A stretch of 64,000 bases of DNA from Chryseobacterium cucumeris (GTDB taxonomy: Bacteria; Bacteroidota; Bacteroidia; Flavobacteriales; Weeksellaceae): assembly GCF_001593385.1 (NCBI RefSeq), contig NZ_LUVZ01000046.1:183749-247748 (forward strand), in the 5' to 3' direction. Within the stretch, counting starts at the first letter, position 1, and each line of letters opens with the position of its first letter. A program made the position numbers and the translations under genes. A model generated the notes under the pieces. That model saw only the letters and a program-made list of their open reading frames with translations, did no database searches and was not told where the DNA came from. Shown one piece after another: positions 36,336 to 44,222 of the stretch.

Positions 36336-37340
36336 ATGTCAACAATTAAAGTAGGTATCAACGGTTTTGGTAGAATTGGACGTCTTGTTTTCAGAGCAAT
36401 GACTGAAAGAGACAACATTGAAGTTGTAGGAATCAATGACCTAATCAATGCAGAATACATGGCTTACATGTTAAAATATGACTCTGTACACGGTATTTTC
36501 CCAGGTGAAGTTTCTGTAGAAGGAAATGACCTTGTTGTAAACGGGAAAAAAATCAGAGTAACTGCTGAAAAAGATCCAAGCAACCTAAAGTGGAATGAAA
36601 TCGGTGCAGATTACGTAGTAGAATCTACTGGTTTATTCTTAGATAAAGAAAGCGCTGCAAAACACATTACTGCAGGTGCTAAGAAAGTAATCCTTTCTGC
36701 TCCTTCTAAAGATGATACTCCAATGTTCGTAATGGGTGTAAACCACAAGGAACTTACTGATGATATCAAAATCTTATCAAATGCTTCTTGTACTACAAAC
36801 TGTTTAGCTCCTTTAGCTAAAGTAATCCACGATAACTTCGGAATCGTAGAAGGTTTGATGACTACTGTACACGCTACAACAGCTACTCAGAAAACTGTTG
36901 ACGGTCCTTCAATGAAAGACTGGAGAGGTGGTAGAGCTGCTCTGAACAATATCATCCCTTCTTCTACAGGTGCTGCTAAAGCAGTAGGAAAAGTAATCCC
37001 TTCATTAAACGGAAAATTAACAGGTATGTCTTTCAGAGTACCAACTGTTGACGTTTCTGTAGTAGATTTAACAGTGAGAATTGAAAAGGCTGCTTCTTAT
37101 GAAGAAATCTGTTCAGTAATCAAAGCGGCTTCTGAAGGTGAACTGAAAGGGATCCTAGGATATACTGAAGAGGCAGTAGTATCTCAGGACTTCGTAGGAG
37201 ATAAGAGAACTTCTATCTTCGACAAAGATGCAGGTATTATGCTTTCTCCTAACTTCGTGAAACTTGTTTCCTGGTATGACAACGAAATGGGTTACTCTAA
37301 CAAGTTAGTTGATATGCTTGTACACGCGGCTTCTTTGTAA
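36336..37340 (+). CDS. gap: Glyceraldehyde-3-phosphate dehydrogenase, type I
   Basis: This is the NAD-dependent glycolytic enzyme. Its 334 residues contain NAD fold VGINGFGRIGRLVFRA, the catalytic SNASCTTNCLAP with the active-site Cys, HATTATQKTVDGPS with its His, and WYDNEMGYSNKLVD. Codon choice is strongly biased (TCT, GCT, GTA, AAA), as expected for a highly expressed gene. Downstream of pfkA by 32 bases, followed by a hairpin. Confidence 0.97.
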   Translation: MSTIKVGINGFGRIGRLVFRAMTERDNIEVVGINDLINAEYMAYMLKYDSVHGIFPGEVSVEGNDLVVNGKKIRVTAEKDPSNLKWNEIGADYVVESTGLFLDKESAAKHITAGAKKVILSAPSKDDTPMFVMGVNHKELTDDIKILSNASCTTNCLAPLAKVIHDNFGIVEGLMTTVHATTATQKTVDGPSMKDWRGGRAALNNIIPSSTGAAKAVGKVIPSLNGKLTGMSFRVPTVDVSVVDLTVRIEKAASYEEICSVIKAASEGELKGILGYTEEAVVSQDFVGDKRTSIFDKDAGIMLSPNFVKLVSWYDNEMGYSNKLVDMLVHAASL

Positions 37341-37366
37341 TAAGTAATGAGTGATAAGTAATATAA

Positions 37367-37481
37367 GAGGCTGTCCAAAAAGTTTGGTCAGCCTCAATTT
37401 TTGCTGATTCTATTCGACCCCTATACAGGAAGAGTATATAAATATCCGAATCTCAGAAGGTGTTACCGACTTTTTGGACAC
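37367..37481. mobile_element. Short non-coding element with 11-bp terminal inverted repeats (IS remnant or MITE)
   Basis: TGTCCAAAAAG at 37372-37382 has its exact complement at 37471-37481, enclosing about 90 bases. The left end also folds on itself (GAGGCTG with CAGCCTC), which can work as the gap terminator. Ends of the type GGxnGTCCAAAAAG are common at insertion sequence termini, but no transposase remains and no target duplication was confirmed. Confidence 0.45.
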
Positions 37482-37498
37482 TACCTTTTTGTTTATAA

Positions 37499-38584
37499 TT
37501 ATTTTTTAAAATCAGGAATAGGAATACCTATAATTAAACCCGGAACTATTCTATTCTGCCTATCTTTTTTATCTTTATACGGCTCTGTAAGATCTTTAAA
37601 ATCAACAACAAAACCAACATTCACTTTAGATTTGTCATCTTTTGTAATAGCAACATTTAAACCAGTCCTAATATTAAATATTTTCTCAGCTTCAATAAAT
37701 TTAAATGATGGAATGCAAAATATATCAAACCCTACTCCAAATTTTGGAGGAGCAATTGTAAAATGTAAATCGCCTGCAATTGTATGAGCATTGCTAATCA
37801 ACAATGTCCCTTTTTTACCTTTTTTCTCTGGTTCTGAAACTAGAAGAATATTCTGACCATCTCTTATTTCTGTAGTCCTTTGGACAACAATATTTTCTAA
37901 TTTAGAATAGTTATTACCTCTATTCTGAAATGAATATCCCAAACTGCCTGTAAAATAAATTCCATGTTTATAAGAGGTAACCCAAAGCATGTTCCAAGCA
38001 GCAGAAATAATATAAGAATTTAATCTTTTTGAAATAAAGGGATTCTCAGTAGTTGGAGTAAGATCATCTGCCAATAACATATACTCTTTATAGTCCCATC
38101 TTAAACCTGCAGAAATCCACTGTGTCCTATATTGAGATAATTTATTTTCTTTGTCTAGTTGGCTGAAAATAGAATCATTAGATAATCCTTTTTGTTTTAG
38201 TGACTCAAAGTCACTATTAAACACCCATCTGGATGTTTCAAAATGCCATTTAGCAGTAGCACCCAAACTATTATCAATAGCCCATTTTCCTTCACTAAAT
38301 AATGGAGTATAACTATTTGTTGAGCCTATATCGTTTTGTAGAAGTATACTAAAATTTTTATCCTTAGTTTCCATATTTAACTTTAAAGAGGTTAAAAAGT
38401 CCTTTGACACGTCTACAGAGAAATCTCCTCTCATATTACTTGAGGTTACTAATGTATTTATTCTAGTATAAATATTATTGGCTATACTATTATCCAATCC
38501 CTTTTCATATTTTTCTCCTTTTGTGTTTTGTCCCCAGACTATAACAGTCCAGAATAGAAAAAGCAATAAAATTTTTGTTCTCAT
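37499..38584 (-). CDS. Exported protein, probable outer membrane barrel
   Basis: The 361 residues have a signal peptide (MRTKILLLFLFWTVIVWGQ) and then long amphipathic strands (WFSAGL-type and KHGIYFTGSLGYSFQN), consistent with a beta barrel. No family is recognised. The gene is more AT-rich than its neighbours and sits beside the transposon-like remnant, so recent gain is possible. No partner gene is evident. Confidence 0.6.
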   Translation of the reverse strand: MRTKILLLFLFWTVIVWGQNTKGEKYEKGLDNSIANNIYTRINTLVTSSNMRGDFSVDVSKDFLTSLKLNMETKDKNFSILLQNDIGSTNSYTPLFSEGKWAIDNSLGATAKWHFETSRWVFNSDFESLKQKGLSNDSIFSQLDKENKLSQYRTQWISAGLRWDYKEYMLLADDLTPTTENPFISKRLNSYIISAAWNMLWVTSYKHGIYFTGSLGYSFQNRGNNYSKLENIVVQRTTEIRDGQNILLVSEPEKKGKKGTLLISNAHTIAGDLHFTIAPPKFGVGFDIFCIPSFKFIEAEKIFNIRTGLNVAITKDDKSKVNVGFVVDFKDLTEPYKDKKDRQNRIVPGLIIGIPIPDFKK

Positions 38585-38780
38585 GGTTATTTATTTTTCA
38601 GATTAAAGTTTTTTGAATTGTCATTGGTTGAATTATCACCATAAAAGAGATGTTTCAGAAATTAAGTTTCCATGGTCATTAGTTTTATTTAAAGCTACAA
38701 TAATCACCTACCACACGAAATACCACAAAAGGGTGATTTTATTTAACATAATTTTATTATTTTTAAGAAAACATTAACCA

Positions 38781-39581
38781 ATGAAAAAAAAGCACCTGAC
38801 TCATGCAAAAAGACCTCATCCCCTCATTAAGGTCTGGAATGACTATCCTGAAATTTTACAGAATGACAGCAGAATATTACCCGTTCCCACCATTGAAAAT
38901 ATAATCGGAGAAATTTTTGCTCCGGGGAAATTCTATTATTATGTCATTAATTTCGCAGATAGTACCATCATCTGTAATCACGATGAAGATATTTTAGCAA
39001 TACATGGCCTCCATAAACATCCTGTACATCTGAAAGAAATTATAGACCTCATCCATCCCGACGACATAGAATTTGTGATGGAAGCAGAGAGAATGTCCAT
39101 CGAAAAAATAAAGGAAATAGATGGTTTTGATTATCAGCAGGAACTGAAAACCAGCTACTGTTTCAGGATGAGAACATCAAAAGGCAATTATGAATTGTTC
39201 CATCATCAGGCTTTACACACGTATAAAGATGAAAACGGCAGGCTTTTACAGGCCGTTAATATCCACACCAATATCGAACATATAACCCATCAAAATTCTT
39301 ATGTTGTATTGGTTTCCGGAATCAATGGCCGGGAAGACTTTCACCAGATGCAATGGATAGATCATGGCAAATTCCCCGAATCTATTCCTGTCATCTTCAC
39401 CAAAAGAGAGGTTGAAGTCATTAATTGCATTGCAAAAGGATATGCAACATGTAAAATTTCCGATCTGCTGAATATTTCGGAAGAAACGGTACGTACCCAC
39501 AGAAAAAATATTTTAAGAAAATCCGACTGCAAAAATAGCTCTGAACTCATAAAAAAAACATTTGAATGGGGATATCTGTAG
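38781..39581 (+). CDS. LuxR-type helix-turn-helix regulator with PAS-like sensor
   Basis: The 266 residues comprise an N-terminal PAS-like region (about 50-180; FYYYVINFADSTIICNHDEDILAIHGLHKHPVHL and LLQAVNIHTNIEHI) and a C-terminal LuxR DNA-binding domain (FTKREVEVINCIAKGYATCKISDLLNISEETVRTHRKNI, about 203-240). No receiver Asp pocket is seen, so it is not a standard response regulator. Ligand and targets unknown. It stands alone, 78 bases before the oxygenase-like gene, which it might control. Confidence 0.85.
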   Translation: MKKKHLTHAKRPHPLIKVWNDYPEILQNDSRILPVPTIENIIGEIFAPGKFYYYVINFADSTIICNHDEDILAIHGLHKHPVHLKEIIDLIHPDDIEFVMEAERMSIEKIKEIDGFDYQQELKTSYCFRMRTSKGNYELFHHQALHTYKDENGRLLQAVNIHTNIEHITHQNSYVVLVSGINGREDFHQMQWIDHGKFPESIPVIFTKREVEVINCIAKGYATCKISDLLNISEETVRTHRKNILRKSDCKNSSELIKKTFEWGYL

Positions 39582-39659
39582 AAATCAATGATAATCCTGA
39601 TAAATCTCACCGGAGAACTTCAGCATAAAACTTGTACTTTTATAGGTAAAGGATGAAAC

Positions 39660-40844
39660 ATGATACAACCTCGTTTTAAAGATGCTCCCCATTTCAGGAA
39701 CTTTTGGGAACATGGTAACGGAAAGCAGCTTATTGAATTTTCCGGAGCTAAAGTGAGCTTTGAAAAATTTGAAAAATTTGCGCCCTATTTTTATCATACG
39801 GATGAAACGGGAGATGAGGTAGTAAAAGATGTTTATTTTACTAAAAAATTTCATGAGGCTTCAAGAGAGATTGAACACTATATCAGAAATGGAGTTTCGG
39901 AAAATGATGATGTTCCTGAAAGTGTAAAAAAATTGTTCAGCCAAACTCAAAAAGTTCCTGATTGGCTCGATTATAAACTTCTTAAAAGCGGTGCTGAACT
40001 TTGTATGAGAAGCAATTTGGATTCTCTGATCTCCCTGAGAGACTATTGTCTGATTGGCGGCTATGATTATGCCTACCTCAACAAACCCCTTATTGTCACA
40101 GAAGCACTGAAAAAAGGTGCAGTGAAGCGTCTTTCGGAAACATTGGATTTCTGGGTAAATGCAACCCGATACAATGCGCTGGAAGTTCATGCAAAAGGAT
40201 ATGAATTTGCGATAAAAACCCGTCTGATCCATTCCTACGCAAGACTTTCCATTAAAAAACATTATAAAGACTGGGATACAGAAAACTGGGGAGAGCCTAT
40301 CAATTCATGGGATATGATGGCAACGTATATCGGGTTCAGTCTGGTATTTCTTCATAGTCTTCAGAAATTAGGAAATCGTTTTTCTGTTGAAGAAGAACAA
40401 GGAATTTTTCATCTCTGGAAATACGTAGGTTATCTTTTGGGAATTCCGGAGCAGCTTCTTCCTGACGATAAAAAACAGGCAACGGAATATTTTTATTTAT
40501 GGACTTCTGTTCAGCCCCCTTCAGATAAAGATTCTGTTCTTCTGGCTCATTCTCTGCTGGATGAATCTCTCGAAAATCCTATCTTAAAATTTGAATTTCA
40601 AAGAAAAAATTTAAAATATCTACACGTCTGCTGTACCTGGTTTCTTTTGGATGACGAAGTGTGTAAAAGATTACAAATTCCGGAAGTTCCTTTCAGAAAT
40701 CTGTTTCCAAAATCAAAAATACTTTTCAATACAATTTATGATCAACTGGTCAGTCGAGAATCGAGAATAAAAAGAGGAAACAAGGACCAGATGAAAGTAC
40801 TGGAAGATTATCTTGCAATTACCAAAGGTTCAAATTTTCATTAA
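39660..40844 (+). CDS. MpaB/latex-clearing-protein-like oxygenase (DUF2236)
   Basis: The 394-residue all-helical protein has the DUF2236 core: LRDYCLIGGYDYAYLNKPLIVTEAL, then RLIHSYARLSI and INSWDMMATYIGFSLVFLHSL, with a histidine in place to bind haem. Characterised relatives are the rubber oxygenase Lcp and fungal MpaB, which cleave alkene chains. No signal peptide is present. The substrate here is unknown. It follows the LuxR-type gene in the same direction. Confidence 0.8.
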   Translation: MIQPRFKDAPHFRNFWEHGNGKQLIEFSGAKVSFEKFEKFAPYFYHTDETGDEVVKDVYFTKKFHEASREIEHYIRNGVSENDDVPESVKKLFSQTQKVPDWLDYKLLKSGAELCMRSNLDSLISLRDYCLIGGYDYAYLNKPLIVTEALKKGAVKRLSETLDFWVNATRYNALEVHAKGYEFAIKTRLIHSYARLSIKKHYKDWDTENWGEPINSWDMMATYIGFSLVFLHSLQKLGNRFSVEEEQGIFHLWKYVGYLLGIPEQLLPDDKKQATEYFYLWTSVQPPSDKDSVLLAHSLLDESLENPILKFEFQRKNLKYLHVCCTWFLLDDEVCKRLQIPEVPFRNLFPKSKILFNTIYDQLVSRESRIKRGNKDQMKVLEDYLAITKGSNFH

Positions 40845-41310
40845 AATGTTATTTGGTTTGAAAGCGCAAATAGTGCAAAGAGTTTTCATGTACTATAGAA
40901 ATTTTTAAGGCACAAAAACATTTCGACTCACTCAATATTAGATTTTCAGGAAGGAGAAAGTTCATTTTTTAGAATATTCTCGCAGATCAAACAGATAGTG
41001 CAGATTTTTATGAGTATCTGCGTAATCAGCAAAATCAGCGTGAGGTAAAAAACATATACACTACTCAATTTTATCGGGGATAAAATCCTTGCGCCTTAAA
41101 GCATAATCTATATTAAAAGAATGGCGCCTTTGCGATTTCAAATAAAAACAACTTATCTTACTTAAGTAAAAAACATTTAAAAACACTTTAGATATTACAT
41201 TCCGCATGTGCTTCGTTATGAATGAGATCAGCCGTAAAAATTTATCATTTTTTAACTCTAAAAACAGCTTTCAGGAATAAATAATATTAGCTTTTGATAT
41301 ATAAATTATG
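40845..41310. repeat. Intergenic region with dispersed-repeat remnants upstream of recA
   Basis: No ORF is seen in this stretch. It contains repeat-like phrases: GCGCAAATAGTGCAAAG near 40864, ATATTCTCGCAGATCAAA near 40974, a run of ATCTGCG/AATCAGC units at 41010-41045, and GCGCCTTAAAGC and GGCGCCTTTGCG near 41090-41135. A related phrase, ATATTCCCGCAGATCAAA, recurs at about 51869. These look like worn copies of a flavobacterial intergenic repeat. Confidence 0.45.
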
Positions 41311-41318
41311 TATTTTTG
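41311..41318 (+). promoter_or_regulatory. -7 promoter box of recA
   Basis: TATTTTTG matches TAnnTTTG, 19 bases before the start codon. No LexA-like palindrome was recognised. Confidence 0.5.
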
Positions 41319-41337
41319 AGAAATTATTTTAATAGAG

Positions 41338-42339
41338 ATGAGTAACATTGATGATAAGAAAAAAGCACTCGCTTTAGTGCTTGACAAGCTAGATAAAACA
41401 TATGGAAAGGGAACAGTAATGACTTTAGGTGATGAATCTATAGACAATACTATCGAAGTAATTCCTTCCGGTTCTTTAGGTTTAGATATTGCTTTAGGAA
41501 TAGGCGGATACCCAAAAGGAAGAATCATTGAGATATATGGTCCGGAATCTTCAGGTAAAACAACGTTGACCCTTCATGCTATTGCTGAGGCTCAAAAAGC
41601 AGGTGGTATTGCAGCATTCATTGATGCTGAACACGCTTTCGACAGAACATATGCTGCGAAATTAGGAATTGATCTTGAAAACCTGATCATTTCTCAGCCG
41701 GACAACGGTGAGCAGGCTTTGGAAATTGCAGATAACTTAATCCGTTCAGGAGCTATTGATATCGTTGTAATTGACTCTGTTGCTGCTCTTACACCAAAAG
41801 CAGAGATTGAAGGTGAAATGGGGGATTCCAAAATGGGTCTTCATGCAAGATTGATGTCTCAGGCATTAAGAAAGCTTACCGCTACGATTTCAAGAACAAA
41901 ATGTACTGTAATCTTCATCAACCAGTTGAGAGAAAAAATCGGTGTTATGTTCGGAAACCCTGAAACGACTACCGGAGGTAACGCCCTTAAGTTCTACGCT
42001 TCTGTAAGAATTGATATCAGAAAAGCAAGCGCACCTATCAAACAAGGTGATGAAGCTATCGGTAGCCGTGTGAAAGTGAAAATTGTGAAAAACAAAGTAG
42101 CACCTCCTTTCAAGCAGGCAGAATTCGATATCATGTATGGAGAAGGAGTTTCTAAAGTAGGAGAAATTCTTGATACTGCTGTAGATATGGGAATTGTGAA
42201 GAAAAGTGGTTCTTGGTTCAGCTACGAAGAGACTAAATTGGGTCAGGGACGTGATGCTGTAAAAGATGTTTTAAGAGACAATCCGGATCTTGCTGAAGAA
42301 TTGGAAGCTAAGATCAAGGAAGAAATGAAAAACAAATAA
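41338..42339 (+). CDS. recA: Recombinase A
   Basis: This is the strand-exchange ATPase for homologous recombination and repair. The 333 residues have the family start (KKALALVLDKLDKTYGKGTVM), Walker A GPESSGKTT, Walker B VVIDSVAAL, DNA loop L1 GEMGDSKMG, the glutamine-bearing FINQLREKIGVMFGNPETTTGGNALKFYASVR, and an acidic/Lys tail. No intein or insertion. Followed by an intrinsic terminator. Confidence 0.97.
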   Translation: MSNIDDKKKALALVLDKLDKTYGKGTVMTLGDESIDNTIEVIPSGSLGLDIALGIGGYPKGRIIEIYGPESSGKTTLTLHAIAEAQKAGGIAAFIDAEHAFDRTYAAKLGIDLENLIISQPDNGEQALEIADNLIRSGAIDIVVIDSVAALTPKAEIEGEMGDSKMGLHARLMSQALRKLTATISRTKCTVIFINQLREKIGVMFGNPETTTGGNALKFYASVRIDIRKASAPIKQGDEAIGSRVKVKIVKNKVAPPFKQAEFDIMYGEGVSKVGEILDTAVDMGIVKKSGSWFSYEETKLGQGRDAVKDVLRDNPDLAEELEAKIKEEMKNK

Positions 42340-42356
42340 TTTTTCATAAAATATAG

Positions 42357-42386
42357 AAAAGGCAGTCTTCGGATTGCCTTTTTTGT
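42357..42386 (+). terminator. Intrinsic terminator of recA
   Basis: AAAAGGCAGTC pairs with GATTGCCTTTT (one wobble) around a short loop, followed by a T run. Confidence 0.85.
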
Positions 42387-42399
42387 TTTCAAAATAATG

Positions 42400-42530
42400 A
42401 TTTTTTAACGCAAAGGTTTCATCTGTATGCTGTTGTAATACTTTTAGGGGAACAAAGAGTAGAATCAATTTCATTGATTCGAACTAAGCAAACGCCTCAC
42501 TCCTTTAGCAACAAAGTCGCAATCTTTTGA
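42400..42530. repeat. Probable dispersed intergenic repeat
   Basis: The gap between recA and the next gene (42340-42647) has no ORF. Phrases such as AACGCAAAGGTTTCATCTG and CGAACTAAGCAAACGCCTCA look like a known type of Chryseobacterium intergenic repeat (recollection, not a search). The stretch also holds AATCAATTTCATTGATT, a short near-palindrome at about 42462-42479. Confidence 0.35.
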
Positions 42531-42591
42531 TCCCCTATAATCAGCTTTTGAATCATATACTCTTGGTGATTAAATTAAATGAAGGATCAGA

Positions 42592-42627
42592 AAATAAAAA
42601 AGAGGTTATTCCGTAGAACAACCTCTT
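42592..42627 (-). terminator. Intrinsic terminator of the 477-residue protein gene
   Basis: On the minus strand AAGAGGTTGTTC pairs with GAATAACCTCTT around TACG, followed by T-rich sequence. Confidence 0.85.
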
Positions 42628-42647
42628 GAATTTTATCTTTTTTAAAA

Positions 42648-44081
42648 TTATCCAGCAATTTTACCCTGAAGCTGAAGGGCTCCGGTAACCTTCATTCCTT
42701 TTGTAAGCGTTTCCATTCTCATGTTCTCTTTGTTCACAAAAGCATCAATGGTAAAGAAATCTTCATTCTCTTCATTGGTGATCAGCTTCAACTTCAAAAT
42801 ATATCCTTTAACACTTCTATCTTCAAGCAATTCAGTTTCCTTAAAGTCTACCACCTGACCAATAAAATCAAAACATGCATAATTAGGAAGATCCTGACTT
42901 GGTACATAGGTTGTGAAATCTTCACTCATTTTCGTCCCGTCAGGTAAATCTGTATTGGTATGAATATCAAGGATGAAAACAATTCCACTGATATTTACCT
43001 TCAGATGAGGCTGTGTCATGTAGGTATTTTTGTTTTCAGCATAATCTGTCGCAAAGAACCAAACACCAAAGGTTTCTCTGGCAGGTCCTGCTACAATCGC
43101 CTGTAAATTCAAGGCATTTTCCCATTCCCTGATTGATCTTGTTTCAAAATCCAATGTATAATCCGTTGTTACTTCCGGAATGATAATGCTTAATTCCTCC
43201 GTTAAAGTAGTTTTAAATGTTACCCCATCAAATTCTGTTTTGCTCTTAATATCCACTGGTGGATCAGAAGATTCAGACTGTGTAAGAATAGCATTCAGAT
43301 ACTGACCGTAATCTTTAGTCTGGAAATTCTGATGACCAAAAATTCCACTCCATGTATTCATCATGTTATGAACGTTCGATTTTCTGATGATGATTCCTGC
43401 TTCATTCGTCATTTCAGGAGCTGCAATTCCTTCTGTATTCTGGAAATAATTTTGTCCCTCAATCAACTGATGATTCATGATTGCATTATTTTCTTCATGA
43501 GAAAACTCTGCAAAACCTTTGTAAGTAATATTCTGGTTTTCGAAAATATAAGGCAACCCTGTTTTCTTCTTTTCATCACCCGCAAAGTGATACGCAAGTG
43601 AAATTCCCTTGAACTCCCCTTCCTGAATGGCCAGAGTGTGATTACCGTTATGATCAAACTGAGAATGATACAGGATTACATAAGATTTAATCTTTCCTTC
43701 CTGAAGTTCACTTTCGAACTTTTCTTCCATTTGTGCAATCGCCTGTTGTGGAGAAAGTGCATAAGCATCTTCAGTAACCATATAGGCAAAACCTTCTACC
43801 TCCCCGTTTTCTTTTTCAAAAGCAGAAATAGGCGTATACTCTCCTCTTAGCTGAAGGGCAATAGAATACACGATATAATCATTATAAATCCTGATTTTTT
43901 CATATTCTTCATTTACTTTCGGTTCTTCTACCGGCTGCGAAGAGACTTCCGGTATTGTTTGCACAACTTCTTCCACCACTTCCTCTACTACTTTTTCTTC
44001 CGGCATTTCCATTTCCTGAACCGGAGTACTTACATTTTCCTGACTGTTATTTTTCTTCTTAAAAAAATCAAAGATTCCCAT
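42648..44081 (-). CDS. Protein of unknown function with acidic N-terminal linker
   Basis: The 477 residues begin MGIFDFFKKKNNS, an amphipathic basic start often seen in membrane-peripheral proteins. A Glu/Val-rich low-complexity stretch (about 20-58) follows, then a long folded region without a recognised domain. No signal peptide, so cytoplasmic. Repeated features are YIVYSIALQLRGEYTPISAF, YVILYHSQFDHNGNHTLAI and CFDFIGQVVDFKETELL. The gene is monocistronic with its own terminator. I do not recognise a family. Confidence 0.75.
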   Translation of the reverse strand: MGIFDFFKKKNNSQENVSTPVQEMEMPEEKVVEEVVEEVVQTIPEVSSQPVEEPKVNEEYEKIRIYNDYIVYSIALQLRGEYTPISAFEKENGEVEGFAYMVTEDAYALSPQQAIAQMEEKFESELQEGKIKSYVILYHSQFDHNGNHTLAIQEGEFKGISLAYHFAGDEKKKTGLPYIFENQNITYKGFAEFSHEENNAIMNHQLIEGQNYFQNTEGIAAPEMTNEAGIIIRKSNVHNMMNTWSGIFGHQNFQTKDYGQYLNAILTQSESSDPPVDIKSKTEFDGVTFKTTLTEELSIIIPEVTTDYTLDFETRSIREWENALNLQAIVAGPARETFGVWFFATDYAENKNTYMTQPHLKVNISGIVFILDIHTNTDLPDGTKMSEDFTTYVPSQDLPNYACFDFIGQVVDFKETELLEDRSVKGYILKLKLITNEENEDFFTIDAFVNKENMRMETLTKGMKVTGALQLQGKIAG

Positions 44082-44182
44082 ACTGTTATTTATAATTGGC
44101 GGTAAATATAATAAAAGTGCTCAACAGACCCAACATAAAAAAAATGCCATTGTGTCAGTGTGCTCTTTATTGTTTTGAGAAT

Positions 44183-44222
44183 AAAAAATTCCGGCGGAGC
44201 CTTTGGCTCCGCCGGAATTTTA
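44183..44222 (-). terminator. Strong terminator of the S9 peptidase gene
   Basis: A perfect 16-bp stem (core CCGGCGGAGCC) around TTT, with A/T runs on both sides. It may also insulate the next leftward gene, 140 bases on. Confidence 0.9.

Noticed and set aside
37401..37787. A 128-codon plus-strand ORF beside the IS remnant
   Set aside because: Mostly antisense to the exported barrel protein gene; the first part is inside the remnant and shows no domain.
39861..40262. A 133-codon ORF antisense to the MpaB-like gene
   Set aside because: Shadow frame of a gene with clear family motifs.
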